Both the position numbers and the translations under genes were made by a program. Below the pieces are notes generated by a model. The model saw nothing but the letters and a program-made list of their open reading frames with translations. It searched no databases and was not told the DNA's origin. A DNA stretch of 40,341 nucleotides from Pseudoalteromonas atlantica (GTDB lineage: Bacteria; Pseudomonadota; Gammaproteobacteria; Enterobacterales; Alteromonadaceae), in the NCBI GenBank assembly GCA_007988745.1, contig BJUT01000039.1, positions 1-40,341 on the forward strand. Reading direction: 5' to 3'. Of this stretch, positions 8,424-18,023 are shown piece by piece; within the stretch, counting starts at the first letter, position 1; every line of letters begins with the position of its first letter.

Positions 8424-10070
8424 ATGCTGACAAAAATTCTATCAAACTTTTCTGAGGATGAACTATTAAGTTTTCTCCCCAAAAACTCAATACATTTCGC
8501 ACTGCAACTTGATGCAAAAGATAATCAGATAACAGAAAACAACTCTTACAATAAAAATAAACTTGCCGGTATAGTTGCGAGTGTTAAACAGGTCGACTTT
8601 ATTTTTGACTCTCAATTACGAAATAAACTCATCGACCGTTTATCTGCAACGCAACTAGCCGATCTATTTCCAAGCTTTGAACTTGAAGTAAAAAATGTTA
8701 CTCCAAAATACTATGATGCGATAATAAGTTGGGCAAATGATAACCCTGAAAAGTTTGCTGAGTTACTAGGACTTTCTGCATTGTATGAAAGTAAGCTAGA
8801 ACAAGACAGTGGCTTAGAAAGCATATCTTGTATTGAGCCAAACTACGGTCTCTACCCTTACCAGCAAGGCATTAGTAAACAGGTTTTTTCTCTGCTCTAC
8901 CAAAATAAAAAACGAGTATTGATTCATTTGCCTACAGGGGCTGGTAAAACACGCACCGCAATGAATATAGCTGCTGAACATCTCAGGCAATCAGAGAATA
9001 ACTTAGTCTTGTGGTTAGCAGACAGAGAGGAGCTGTGCTCACAAGCTTACTCTGAATTTTCAAAAGCATGGCAGTCTTTGGGCAACCGTGCCACTTCTCT
9101 TTATGGGTTTTATTCAAGTTCTACAGAAAGCCTAAGTGGTATCGACTCTGGTTTTGTAGTTGCAGGCTTACATAAATTTTTAAGTTTAAGAAAAAGTGAC
9201 TCAAGGCAACTACAACTTTTATATAGCAAACTAGCTGAAAAAGTCACACTAGTTATTTTTGATGAAGCTCACAAAGCTGTTGCCCCTAAATTTCAAGAAG
9301 TGGTTCAAGACTTTATTGATGATGAGGCGTTTCATGCTGACTTAATAGGTTTAACAGCAACCCCAGGAAGAAGCTACTCTGAGGATGGATTATCTGAAGA
9401 AGACGCTCGCCTAGCTAATTTTTTCTATAACAATAAAGTTTCTATGCAAATTTCGGGCTATTTATCACCAATAGATTACTTAGTAGAAAAAGGTTACTTA
9501 GCCAAAGCGAACTTTAAGTCGTTAAATTATGATCATTCAGGTATTGCTGCATACGAATTAAGGGATGCGGGCGGTGTTGAAACAATGACGACTTTAGCAA
9601 GTAACATAGAGCGTAATCGACAGATCCTCAACACTATCATCGATGAATGTAACCTTGGCTCACAAATCATCGTTTTTGCGTGTACCGTAGAGCACGGAAT
9701 TAACCTTGCTACCGCGCTTGCCTATCAAGGTATAAAAGCAGCATCTATTGATAGTAAAAATGATACAGCTGAGAGCCGCAGAGCGAAAATAGCGCAATAT
9801 AAAAATGGTGAACTACAAGTTCTCGTTAATTTTAATGTACTAACGGCAGGGTTTGATGCCCCTAAAACTAACGTTACCATAATAGCTAAACCAATGAACT
9901 CCTTAGTACAGTATTTGCAAATGGCGGGCCGTGCCATGAGGGGTTATAAAAGCGGCGGTAACAAAGAATGCAGTATTTATACAGTCATGGATAACATACC
10001 TGAGTTTCAAAGTATTAGCCTCGCATTTGGTTATTGGAATGATATGTGGGCAGAAAAGGAAATAAAATAA
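8424..10070 (+). CDS. sspF: DEAD/DEAH-box (type III Res-like) helicase, probable SspF
   Basis: A 548-aa superfamily 2 helicase. Motif I LPTGAGKT is at 169-176, motif II DEAH at 280-283, GLTATPG shortly after, and motif VI QMAGRAMRG at 499-507. The N-terminal 150 residues are an unrecognised helical domain. The ATG at 8424 follows AAAGGG at six bases and is preferred over the TTG at 8397. Helicases of this type accompany PT-linked restriction. The next two genes overlap by one base each, so helicase, GHKL ATPase and PLD protein are made together, matching my understanding of the SspFGH restriction module, reported to damage DNA lacking PT. The letter F rests on order and domain type, not on a search. 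Confidence 0.8.
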   Translation: MLTKILSNFSEDELLSFLPKNSIHFALQLDAKDNQITENNSYNKNKLAGIVASVKQVDFIFDSQLRNKLIDRLSATQLADLFPSFELEVKNVTPKYYDAIISWANDNPEKFAELLGLSALYESKLEQDSGLESISCIEPNYGLYPYQQGISKQVFSLLYQNKKRVLIHLPTGAGKTRTAMNIAAEHLRQSENNLVLWLADREELCSQAYSEFSKAWQSLGNRATSLYGFYSSSTESLSGIDSGFVVAGLHKFLSLRKSDSRQLQLLYSKLAEKVTLVIFDEAHKAVAPKFQEVVQDFIDDEAFHADLIGLTATPGRSYSEDGLSEEDARLANFFYNNKVSMQISGYLSPIDYLVEKGYLAKANFKSLNYDHSGIAAYELRDAGGVETMTTLASNIERNRQILNTIIDECNLGSQIIVFACTVEHGINLATALAYQGIKAASIDSKNDTAESRRAKIAQYKNGELQVLVNFNVLTAGFDAPKTNVTIIAKPMNSLVQYLQMAGRAMRGYKSGGNKECSIYTVMDNIPEFQSISLAFGYWNDMWAEKEIK

Positions 10071-11872
10071 TGAGTAATAGATTTTTAAGTGCTGAGACCG
10101 TTATTGAGTCATTAAGGGATAATGGATATAACAATACTGCTTACGCTTTAGCAGAACTTATTGATAATAGCTTGCAAGCAACGGCCAACCGTGTAGAAGT
10201 TGGCTTTATAGAAGAGCAATTAAACACCCGAAAAAATTATACCGTATCAGAAATTTCTCTTTGGGATAATGGTGTCGGTATGGATATCGAGACACTTAGA
10301 GTTGCGATGCAATTTGGTGGCGGTACACACCGAAAAGATACTGGCGGTATGGGTAAATTTGGAATGGGATTACCAAATTCATCCATTTCACAGTGTAAGC
10401 GTGTAGATGTATGGAGTTGGCAAGCCGGTGGAGAGCCTCATCATACTTATTTAGATGTTGATGAAATGAAAAGCGGTGCACTTGAAGAAGTGCCAATGCC
10501 TACAGCAAAAGAGATACCTTCTAAGTACGAAAAAGCATTTTTTACTAAAAAACCAGAATCTGGCACATTAATTATTTGGTCTAAGCTTGACCGCTTAAGC
10601 TGGAAAACGGGTAAATCTATTTATCGGCATTGCGAACATTTAGTAGGCCGTATGTATCGTAATTTCATTAGTGATGACAATATAAAAATAGAAAGCATTA
10701 CTTATCGTAAATCAGCGGATGACAGGCTTGATGTTTACGATAAAGAAACCTTTAAAGCTAATGATCCAATGTACCTCAAAAAGAACACTTCGCTACCAGA
10801 ATTACCAGGTAGTTATAAGAATGAGGCTTTTTTTGAGAAGATGGACGAAGAAGTCATTTCTGTTGAATACATTGATGAAAACGGTGAGCCTAAACGAGAT
10901 GATGTAACCGTTACTACTTCAATGGTTAAAAAGAATATATCAAATCGCATTTTAAAAGACACCGTTGGTAAGTTAGGTGGGACAACTTGGGGTAAACATT
11001 GTAGCAAAAATGTAGGTGTTTCAATAGTTCGAGCTAACAGAGAGCTAGTTTTAAGAGATTCATTCTTAACTTCTGCTTTAAGAGAGAGTAAAGGGCGTTT
11101 TATTGGTATTGAAGTGTCATTTCCACCAACGCTTGATGCTGTCTTTGGCGTAACAAATAATAAACAAGATGCAATTCGTTTAATTCCTTATGAGATGAAA
11201 ACAATTTTTACTCAAGCAGGGTTTGATTCTGAGCAAGAATACTTAAGAGACTTAGAAGAGAATTCTGATTCATTACTTCAAGTACTTAAAGTGGTGGCAG
11301 TAATTAAAAAGCATGTATCAGCTTTAACTAAAGAGTTAGATACAATAAATGTTGAAGGCAAAGCTGTAAAAGGGGAAGAACCTAAAACAGTGTCTGAAGG
11401 CGCAGCATCTAAAGCAACCCAAGGCTCTGCACATCGTGAAACTCATGGCCATAAAACTAAAGAAGAAGCACCAAAAGAGCTAAAGAAAGAGGATGTTGTT
11501 GATCATCTTAAAAAAGCAGGTGGAATGAGTGATGAAGAGGCTGAAGAAAAAGCTGAGCGACTCATCCTTACAGGGAACCGTTTTTTAATTGAAGACGTAG
11601 CGCGAGATTCTGAAGCATTTTTTGACGTATCAACAAGTAAAGGCTTAACGCTTGTATTATTTAATACCAACCACGTTTTTTATCAAAAGCTGGTTAGTAA
11701 GCTGGATGGTGATGAACTTGAAATTATGCAAACTACAATTGCAGGTTTTGCACGGGTGATGAATGAAACCACCGATGAACGAAGACTCGCTTATTTAAAC
11801 ACTATTCGCCGTGAGTGGGGATTAGTGATTAGTGAGTTTTTGCAAGATCCTGATGATGTGGATGATTTTTAA
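10070..11872 (+). CDS. sspG: GHKL (Hsp90/MORC-like) ATPase, probable SspG
   Basis: A 600-aa protein with a Bergerat-fold ATPase near its N-terminus. The N box ELIDNS is at 29-34, the G1 box DNGVGMD at 66-72, and the lid GGMGKFGMG at 92-100. This layout is like MutL, Hsp90 and MORC, dimeric clamps that close on ATP. A second conserved block follows (GGTTWGKHCSKNVGVSIVRA). A charged linker, around residue 440-480, contains several Lys/Glu/Thr residues and is likely disordered. The start codon shares one base with the sspF stop (TAATG), preceded by AAGGAAA. It likely loads or regulates the helicase and nuclease on DNA. The assignment to SspG is by context. Confidence 0.8.
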   Translation: MSNRFLSAETVIESLRDNGYNNTAYALAELIDNSLQATANRVEVGFIEEQLNTRKNYTVSEISLWDNGVGMDIETLRVAMQFGGGTHRKDTGGMGKFGMGLPNSSISQCKRVDVWSWQAGGEPHHTYLDVDEMKSGALEEVPMPTAKEIPSKYEKAFFTKKPESGTLIIWSKLDRLSWKTGKSIYRHCEHLVGRMYRNFISDDNIKIESITYRKSADDRLDVYDKETFKANDPMYLKKNTSLPELPGSYKNEAFFEKMDEEVISVEYIDENGEPKRDDVTVTTSMVKKNISNRILKDTVGKLGGTTWGKHCSKNVGVSIVRANRELVLRDSFLTSALRESKGRFIGIEVSFPPTLDAVFGVTNNKQDAIRLIPYEMKTIFTQAGFDSEQEYLRDLEENSDSLLQVLKVVAVIKKHVSALTKELDTINVEGKAVKGEEPKTVSEGAASKATQGSAHRETHGHKTKEEAPKELKKEDVVDHLKKAGGMSDEEAEEKAERLILTGNRFLIEDVARDSEAFFDVSTSKGLTLVLFNTNHVFYQKLVSKLDGDELEIMQTTIAGFARVMNETTDERRLAYLNTIRREWGLVISEFLQDPDDVDDF

Positions 11873-12789
11873 TGTCGAGCTTAATCTCAAGTTCAGAGCT
11901 TACACATCAGTTAGAGGGGTTATTACCTAGCTGTAAAGAGCTAACTATCATATCTGCTTTTATGACCCAACCAGCGACACGCTGGTTGGGTCAATTAACC
12001 TCTAACAACAAACCTAAAGTACAGTTAATAGGGCGTTTTACACCGATTGATTTTGCAAAGGGTGCGAGTGACTTAAATGCACTGCGATGTTGTATTAACA
12101 ATGGCTACCAAGTCAAAGCGCTCGCAAATCTGCACGCAAAAATCTATCAAATAGATCACGACACTATTTTTAATGGTAGCGCTAATTTAACGGGCAAAGG
12201 GTTAGCGCTAGTAAATAATGGTAATTTAGAGTCGTGTAGCAGAGTAAATGCCTGTGAACAGTCTAAAGCATTTATTAATAAAATTGTTGAATCAGCCACT
12301 GATTTAACACTAAGTATGCTTGATAAAATGCAAGCTTATTTAGATCAATTTGAAGATACAGATAAAACAGAGTTACCAGCTGTATGGCCTGAAGAGATAC
12401 TTCCACAGACAACAGAACTGTTTGTATCAGACTTCCCGTTAGGTAAACCAGGCGTTACTTTGAATGAATACCAACTCAACCCGTCATTACCCTTTGCTCA
12501 AATTGAGAATGCTAAAGACGATTTTGTATTTGCGTCAACTTTATATAAGCAAACAAAGGCATTCCGCTGGCTAAAAGCACAAATTACTGAAAACCAATCA
12601 GGAAGAGACTTAGGTTTCGGCCAAATCTCAAGGTTGCTGCATGATGCTTTAGCAGATGACCCAGCACCTTACCGTCAAGAAATAAAAGATCTCCAAGCAA
12701 ATTTATATTCGTACTTAAAGTTCTATGCAAGTGATGAAATAGAAATTTATATGCCTGGAAGAAGAAGTGAAATTTTAAGAGTTTTATAA
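11872..12789 (+). CDS. sspH: Phospholipase D-family nuclease, probable SspH
   Basis: A 305-aa protein with one HKD active site: H88-A-K90 (NLHAKIYQID), then G102-S-A-N105 after a nearly standard gap (the full form is HxKxxxxD...GSxN). The N-terminal half is a PLD-type fold (LIGRFTPIDF, GYQVKALANLHAK). A single HKD motif implies that two monomers form the active site, as in BfiI-like and Nuc-type nucleases. The C-terminal third is unrecognised. The ATG shares one base with the sspG stop (TAATG). The predicted role is cleaving DNA in the SspFGH complex. Endonuclease rather than lipase activity is inferred from the helicase and ATPase partners. Confidence 0.82.
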   Translation: MSSLISSSELTHQLEGLLPSCKELTIISAFMTQPATRWLGQLTSNNKPKVQLIGRFTPIDFAKGASDLNALRCCINNGYQVKALANLHAKIYQIDHDTIFNGSANLTGKGLALVNNGNLESCSRVNACEQSKAFINKIVESATDLTLSMLDKMQAYLDQFEDTDKTELPAVWPEEILPQTTELFVSDFPLGKPGVTLNEYQLNPSLPFAQIENAKDDFVFASTLYKQTKAFRWLKAQITENQSGRDLGFGQISRLLHDALADDPAPYRQEIKDLQANLYSYLKFYASDEIEIYMPGRRSEILRVL

Positions 12790-12812
12790 TTATAAATTAG
12801 TAAAGGAAGAAT

Positions 12813-15149
12813 ATGGCCAGCCAGTTAGATAAAGTTTTTACAGCTGATCCAAAAAGTGTATTCGAATTATTTCTGTCAAAAGGAACGGTTGGATTTTATA
12901 TACCAGCATATCAGAGGGAGTACTCGTGGGATGAAAACAACATAGCTAGATTATTTGAAGATATTTGTGGCGGTGTATGTTCTTTGTATGAACATGAAGA
13001 TGCTATTACTTTCATTGGTACTATAATTTCTATTTTGGATACAGACCATAAAACTATAAAACCATATATACATGGTGAGTTACCATCAGAAGTTATGTCA
13101 GTTATTGATGGCCAGCAAAGACTTACAACCCTTTCTTTACTTGCTACATGTTATTATCAAAAGCTAGTTGAGTTGCAGTATGAAATAAGCTCAGCTACTA
13201 AGGAGCTTAATTCTTGGATACAAAATACAGTAAATCCAGTCTTAAATCGATTAAGGCAAGTTTTGGAAATTGATCGCTTCTCTAGTGATGAAAAGTTCCG
13301 TTATTACCCTAAAGTAACTAGATCTTATGCTGACCAATGGTCCACAGACTCTGAGACAGCACAATATGATTCTCCAATAGCCAGTTATTTATTTGATTTT
13401 CTAACTTATATTCACTCAGAACAACAGCTCAAACCGAAAGAAGTTTTTAACTATGAATTATCAAAAAATATTTCAGATGAGAATTTACCTAAACATGAAA
13501 GAATTATTGATAATGTTAAATCACTAAGTAAAAAAATAGATCTGATAATAAATAAAGGAGGCGATGACACTTATCGTTTTCCTCCAATAGATGACATTCT
13601 TTCTAATGATGAAATACAAATTCGTCTTTTAGATAAAATAATATCAAAAAACTTACTAGCATCACTTGAAAATATTGCTGAGGGAGAGATAAGTAAGTTT
13701 CATAAGATCATTCGTTTATTTATTTTAGTTAATTTTTTTCTAGATAGAGTTGCAGTGACAAGCGTGGTTGCCACCAACGAAACTTATGCTTTTGATATGT
13801 TTGAGGCTTTAAATACTACAGGGGAGCCATTAACTGCATTTGAAACATTTAAGCCCAAAGTTATCGACTTAGTTGGAGTAAAAGCTTATGAAAATTCGCA
13901 AGAAAGAATTTATATTAATTATATTGATGAAACTTTAGATAAATATAAAAAAGCAGAAGACAAGCAGAATGCAACAACTAGACTGCTGAAACCATTTAGG
14001 TTAGCTTTAGAAGGTGACTCCCTATCTAAGCACCTGTCAGATCAACGGCGATTTCTAAACAAAGCTTTTGATAGTCTAGATAGTGTCATGAGCAAACATG
14101 ATTTTGTAAAAAGTATGTATGAAACCTCTATTTTTTTAAAACAATGTTGGCCAGAAAAAAAACAAGATTCTCCTAATTTAAAGTGTTTCAATGGTTTTGA
14201 AAGTAAAGATTTAGAGCTATGTTTAGCTATGTTGCGAGATGCTAACCACAGTATCACTTTAGGGATTTTTGTTAGATATTTTTCCGAATATAATTCCTCA
14301 AATCAGACTGAGGAAGACTTTAATAAATTTGTCAGTGTTGTTCAGGCTGTAACCGCATTTTTTGTTCTATGGAGATCTACAAGGCACGGTACAGATGGTA
14401 TTGATAATGCCTATAGAGACTTGATGAAAAATGGTCACACCCAGGATGGCACTTTGATATGTAAACCTATATGTTTTTCAATGAATAAAGGTATTGCTGA
14501 TTTACCAAGTGTAAAAGATTTACAACAAGCTTTATATCTCAAGCTCAATGATAAATTTAAAGGACCGATTTGCCGAGATACCTATATTTCTAGAGCGAAA
14601 AACATTCAAACGTTTAAAAACAATAAAGCTTTAACACGTTTTATGCTTCTTATTGCAAGTGATGATGTTGTATGTTCGAGTAAATATAATGGACTTGTTG
14701 AAAAGGGTGTTTCAGGTTCAGCTCCTAATTTTAACTTAAAAAAATGGGAATATTTTAAAACAATAGAGCATATATATCCTCAGTCAAAGCCGAAAGGTTG
14801 GGCTGATTGCTTATCTGAGATTAGTAGTGAGCATGTTATTGGCAATCTACTGCTACTTCCTCAGTATATAAATAGCTCATTAGGGAACAGAACATGGGAA
14901 GAGAAAAAGTTAATTTTGACACTTCTGTGTTGTAAAACTGAGGAGAAAAGGAATGAACTAATAGATTTAGCGAAAGCTAAGTCCATAGAGTTATCCTTCT
15001 CTTCAGAATCTATTGCGATAGGTTCAAAATATATGTCACATGTGGAAGCTGCCAGTCAAGCTGATGATTGGACTAATGACTTTGTAAACAAAAGATCTGA
15101 GAATATCTATGGTTTAGTTTGGGACTATGTAATTCAGTGGCTAAAGTAA
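12813..15149 (+). CDS. sspE: DUF262/DUF1524 PT-sensing NTPase-nuclease SspE
   Basis: A 778-aa protein. The N-terminal DUF262 part shows AYQREYSW (32-39) and the NTPase motif DGQQRLTTL (D99-R103 core). The C-terminal DUF1524 part shows an HNH-like nickase site: H653 in IEHIYPQS, then N678 in GNLLLLPQYINSSLGN. The order and length match SspE of the SspABCD-SspE system, in which PT-DNA stimulates NTP hydrolysis and the enzyme attacks invading unmodified DNA. GmrSD and BrxU have the same domains, but the location directly behind sspFGH and near sspABCD favours SspE. AAGGAAGAAT precedes the ATG. A 23-base gap after sspH suggests cotranscription. Codon use is more AT-rich than in sspFGH, hinting at a separate acquisition. 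Confidence 0.88.
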   Translation: MASQLDKVFTADPKSVFELFLSKGTVGFYIPAYQREYSWDENNIARLFEDICGGVCSLYEHEDAITFIGTIISILDTDHKTIKPYIHGELPSEVMSVIDGQQRLTTLSLLATCYYQKLVELQYEISSATKELNSWIQNTVNPVLNRLRQVLEIDRFSSDEKFRYYPKVTRSYADQWSTDSETAQYDSPIASYLFDFLTYIHSEQQLKPKEVFNYELSKNISDENLPKHERIIDNVKSLSKKIDLIINKGGDDTYRFPPIDDILSNDEIQIRLLDKIISKNLLASLENIAEGEISKFHKIIRLFILVNFFLDRVAVTSVVATNETYAFDMFEALNTTGEPLTAFETFKPKVIDLVGVKAYENSQERIYINYIDETLDKYKKAEDKQNATTRLLKPFRLALEGDSLSKHLSDQRRFLNKAFDSLDSVMSKHDFVKSMYETSIFLKQCWPEKKQDSPNLKCFNGFESKDLELCLAMLRDANHSITLGIFVRYFSEYNSSNQTEEDFNKFVSVVQAVTAFFVLWRSTRHGTDGIDNAYRDLMKNGHTQDGTLICKPICFSMNKGIADLPSVKDLQQALYLKLNDKFKGPICRDTYISRAKNIQTFKNNKALTRFMLLIASDDVVCSSKYNGLVEKGVSGSAPNFNLKKWEYFKTIEHIYPQSKPKGWADCLSEISSEHVIGNLLLLPQYINSSLGNRTWEEKKLILTLLCCKTEEKRNELIDLAKAKSIELSFSSESIAIGSKYMSHVEAASQADDWTNDFVNKRSENIYGLVWDYVIQWLK

Positions 15150-15158
15150 TTAACTAGC

Positions 15159-17183
15159 TTATAATTTAATTATTTGATACTTATTAATTTTTACTTTTCT
15201 TTCATGCAAAAGAGCTTCAAGTTGAAGCCTAGATATATTCAGCCCACCTACTTTTATTAAATCTTTCAAAAGGCGTTTATTAAACGCCTTTTGTTTTTTA
15301 TAATCTTCAAATGTGTCATCAATATAATCAATTTTATTGAGGAGGAGCGGCCGCTTTTCTTCAATTATGTAATCGAAAAAGTCTACATCTTGATCTGCCA
15401 TTTTTATTTTCACTCGTTCTTTTAGCTGCGGTAGGGGGGAATCATAAAACCCTTCATAACCAAGCAGTGTTACTTTACCCGAATGTATATGTATTTTTAT
15501 AAGCTGAATATCATCAAGCTCGCCATACATTTGCAGGGCTGCACCAATATACACGCGCAGTACTAGTGGCAATAAGGTAGTAAAGTCTTTATGCAGTGTT
15601 ATTGCATGGGGCTGCTCATTTTCAAAGTCGATTTTACTTGCGGGTAATATCTTCTCAGCTTCTAGGCATAGTGATTCAATCATTGCACTATCTGCTATTT
15701 GAAAAAGCAGCTCAGTGGCTTGGTGCTGCGCTATTTTGTAAGTGTCGAAGAATGCTTTAATGTCGCGCTTTAAGTCTTCAGGTTGTTGCGTGTAAGGCTT
15801 TCGCTTTTCAAACATGGCGAGAGCAAAGTAAAGGAGTAAATCTTCTTTACGCATGGTTTCTGCTGTTTTTAACTCGTCTTCTTCAAACCATTTTAAAACG
15901 AGTTGCAGTGCTTTTTTATTAGAGCCAATAACCTCTTTTATTTTGTCACTTTGCGCAAACTCATTGTTTGCTGGGCAGCGGCCAAGGGTTAAACATGTGA
16001 GCCAAAACGATTCAAAAAGTTGCTGGTGCTGAGTAAATAAAATTCGTGCTTGCTCTTCATTTACAGGCTTTGGTGTTGTGAGGTGCTGCCACTTATAAGT
16101 ACGTTTATGGCGGTTTTGTAAAAAGTGTTGTTCGAGTTGCTTATCCTTAAATATGTAATAAATGCCGGGAGCAACAGCAATCGCATTTTCGTCGACGCTC
16201 ATTTCTATAAACGCTTTAAGCTCTGCTTGCGTAAAGTATTTTTGAAAAGTATTACGGCTAGTTATTACCCCATCTTTATAAGGTTGAAACTGACTAACGA
16301 GTGATTCGTTACCTAACATTGCAGATACAACCAATAGCTTTTGTGAAAGCTCCCAAGCGCCTACTAGCGCTTCTATTCGCTCATCACGGTCTTCTATTAC
16401 ATTTATTACAAAACCAATATTAACAATGTCAGAAATAACTTTATCTGCATCAGGGCGGTAATTAAGATCCCAACCTAAAGCATCTATACCATGAGCCTCT
16501 AACTCCCTTAAGTCATCACCTCGGCCACAACCGTAATCAAAAATTGAATAGTCGCCATTTAAAAAGCCGTTTTTAGCTAGTGTTTTTAAAGGGGCAGAAA
16601 GTTCATGTCGTACAATTGCCGTTAAATGTCGATCAATTGTTTTGTCATCAGTTGGGCCTTGCACTGCAGAGCTGCGAAATAAACGCCCGTCAACTAGTTC
16701 ATATCCTTTTTTAGTAATTAAACGCTCCCACGAGCCTTTAAAGCCTATCATACGTGTGTTTTCGTATAAGCCGGCTTGTTCACCCTCAGCAGTTAAGTCA
16801 CAAAATAATTGATAGTGTTTATTAGTTGGCGAAACCATAGTTTCTTTGCGGTGCAAAATAGGCGGGTTTTCGCTGTTATCGTACTTAGTGATTTTATAGC
16901 TAAGCTTTGCTAAATCTACAGTCACGCTTTGCTTGAGCGCAGGGTAGGAGTCTTCATAAAATGTAGGGTAACTTAAAAGAGAAAGTCTAAAGTCGTTTTT
17001 AAATAGTTTTATAAGATCGTAATCGGCTTCATTAACCTTGAGTGCTTGGGCAACAACTTTAATAAATTTAACTAATTCAGCGGGTACATCAGTGAACGCG
17101 TCTTTATGAAAATAAATGGCGTCAGGTAGCTTTTTGGCTATTTTTACTTTTTTTACAAGTTGCTTAAATTGCTCTGCGTTCAT
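15159..17183 (-). CDS. DNA phosphorothioation-associated putative methyltransferase
   Basis: A 674-aa protein that I recognise as the family named DNA phosphorothioation-associated putative methyltransferase. A class I SAM-binding core lies mid-protein: FDYGCGRGDD (D216, G218, G220, G222), followed by the acidic D of GWDLNYR and then VNIGFVINVIED, where a catalytic motif such as NPPF or DPPY would be expected but is absent. The N-terminal 200 residues include KKLPDAIYFH, typical of the family. The C-terminal half is helical and unassigned. The start lies three bases after the stop of the upstream nuclease gene, so they form an operon. No activity or target is established to my knowledge. Its stop is ten bases from the convergent sspE stop. 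Confidence 0.82.
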   Translation of the reverse strand: MNAEQFKQLVKKVKIAKKLPDAIYFHKDAFTDVPAELVKFIKVVAQALKVNEADYDLIKLFKNDFRLSLLSYPTFYEDSYPALKQSVTVDLAKLSYKITKYDNSENPPILHRKETMVSPTNKHYQLFCDLTAEGEQAGLYENTRMIGFKGSWERLITKKGYELVDGRLFRSSAVQGPTDDKTIDRHLTAIVRHELSAPLKTLAKNGFLNGDYSIFDYGCGRGDDLRELEAHGIDALGWDLNYRPDADKVISDIVNIGFVINVIEDRDERIEALVGAWELSQKLLVVSAMLGNESLVSQFQPYKDGVITSRNTFQKYFTQAELKAFIEMSVDENAIAVAPGIYYIFKDKQLEQHFLQNRHKRTYKWQHLTTPKPVNEEQARILFTQHQQLFESFWLTCLTLGRCPANNEFAQSDKIKEVIGSNKKALQLVLKWFEEDELKTAETMRKEDLLLYFALAMFEKRKPYTQQPEDLKRDIKAFFDTYKIAQHQATELLFQIADSAMIESLCLEAEKILPASKIDFENEQPHAITLHKDFTTLLPLVLRVYIGAALQMYGELDDIQLIKIHIHSGKVTLLGYEGFYDSPLPQLKERVKIKMADQDVDFFDYIIEEKRPLLLNKIDYIDDTFEDYKKQKAFNKRLLKDLIKVGGLNISRLQLEALLHERKVKINKYQIIKL

Positions 17184-17186
17184 AGT

Positions 17187-18023
17187 TTAATAATTTGCTA
17201 AGTGTAGTGCCTGCACTTTACAGGGGCTTAATGTATCCAAACTATATAGCTCATCTTGTTGATTTACAATGCAAGGGCACTCAGCAATATAAAAGTCGAT
17301 TCCTTTTTCTGTTTTTATACTTCTCAAGTAAACAGGGACTATAGGCATAGACGAGGGCAGCTTTTGTAATAGGCTTAAACTAGGGTAAAGCAATTTGTGT
17401 TTTGCTAGAGAATCAAATTTATCGCCATGTTTTGCTTCAATCACAAATAAATGTTCTTTACCGTCTCGCTTAGCGACAAACACAGCATCAATTTCAACTT
17501 GGCCATTTATATGCTCAAGAACAAGGCTTTCGTTAGCGAGTGGCTTAAAGTTAAACGTGAATGTACTTTGCCCCGTTGCTGGAACAACTATTGTTTTATC
17601 ATCTTTTAAGTTAAGTGCTTCAGCCATTAGCCCTGACGCTATAGCTAAGTTAACTACGGATGTTTCAGTAACTTTAGGCAGGAGCTGAAATGCAAATAAG
17701 CTTCTTATTGATACGTTCGGTAAAAATAGCTCTGGTTGCAATTGCCCAAACAGCGCTTGGTCATTGAAAAATAAATCGTTTACATCATTTGATTTTACAA
17801 GAGAGAAATAAGTTTGATTATCGCCTAAGCGAGAACCAAGCCTCAGCACCATTGTATTTTGCTCTTTTAAAAGCTTTGGTAGCTTCTTAATAGAATCTAT
17901 CGATATTGATGCTGCAGTATTTGCTTTTAAATTATTGGCACTTAGGTATTTTTGAAAGCTTTGAGGAGGAGACACTTTTTGCCCTTTGGCTTGCATGTCT
18001 TGTAGTAAATCGTGAAATATCAC
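17187..18023 (-). CDS. PD-(D/E)XK-type nuclease candidate
   Basis: A 278-aa protein of no family I can name. The C-terminal half has the spacing of a PD-(D/E)XK nuclease: VEIDAVF (D179), a strand-forming stretch (LFVIEAK), then E196-A-K198, followed by helix-rich sequence and another strand (MPIVPVYLRS). The N-terminal half, with many Ser/Lys/Leu residues, may be a DNA- or partner-binding domain. The start is GTG (18023), directly after the stop TAA of the 54-aa gene, so it is translationally coupled. It lies between a small helix-turn-helix gene and a PT-associated methyltransferase-like gene, resembling the controller-nuclease-methylase layout of type II restriction systems. A structural rather than catalytic role remains possible. 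Confidence 0.7.
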   Translation of the reverse strand: MIFHDLLQDMQAKGQKVSPPQSFQKYLSANNLKANTAASISIDSIKKLPKLLKEQNTMVLRLGSRLGDNQTYFSLVKSNDVNDLFFNDQALFGQLQPELFLPNVSIRSLFAFQLLPKVTETSVVNLAIASGLMAEALNLKDDKTIVVPATGQSTFTFNFKPLANESLVLEHINGQVEIDAVFVAKRDGKEHLFVIEAKHGDKFDSLAKHKLLYPSLSLLQKLPSSMPIVPVYLRSIKTEKGIDFYIAECPCIVNQQDELYSLDTLSPCKVQALHLANY

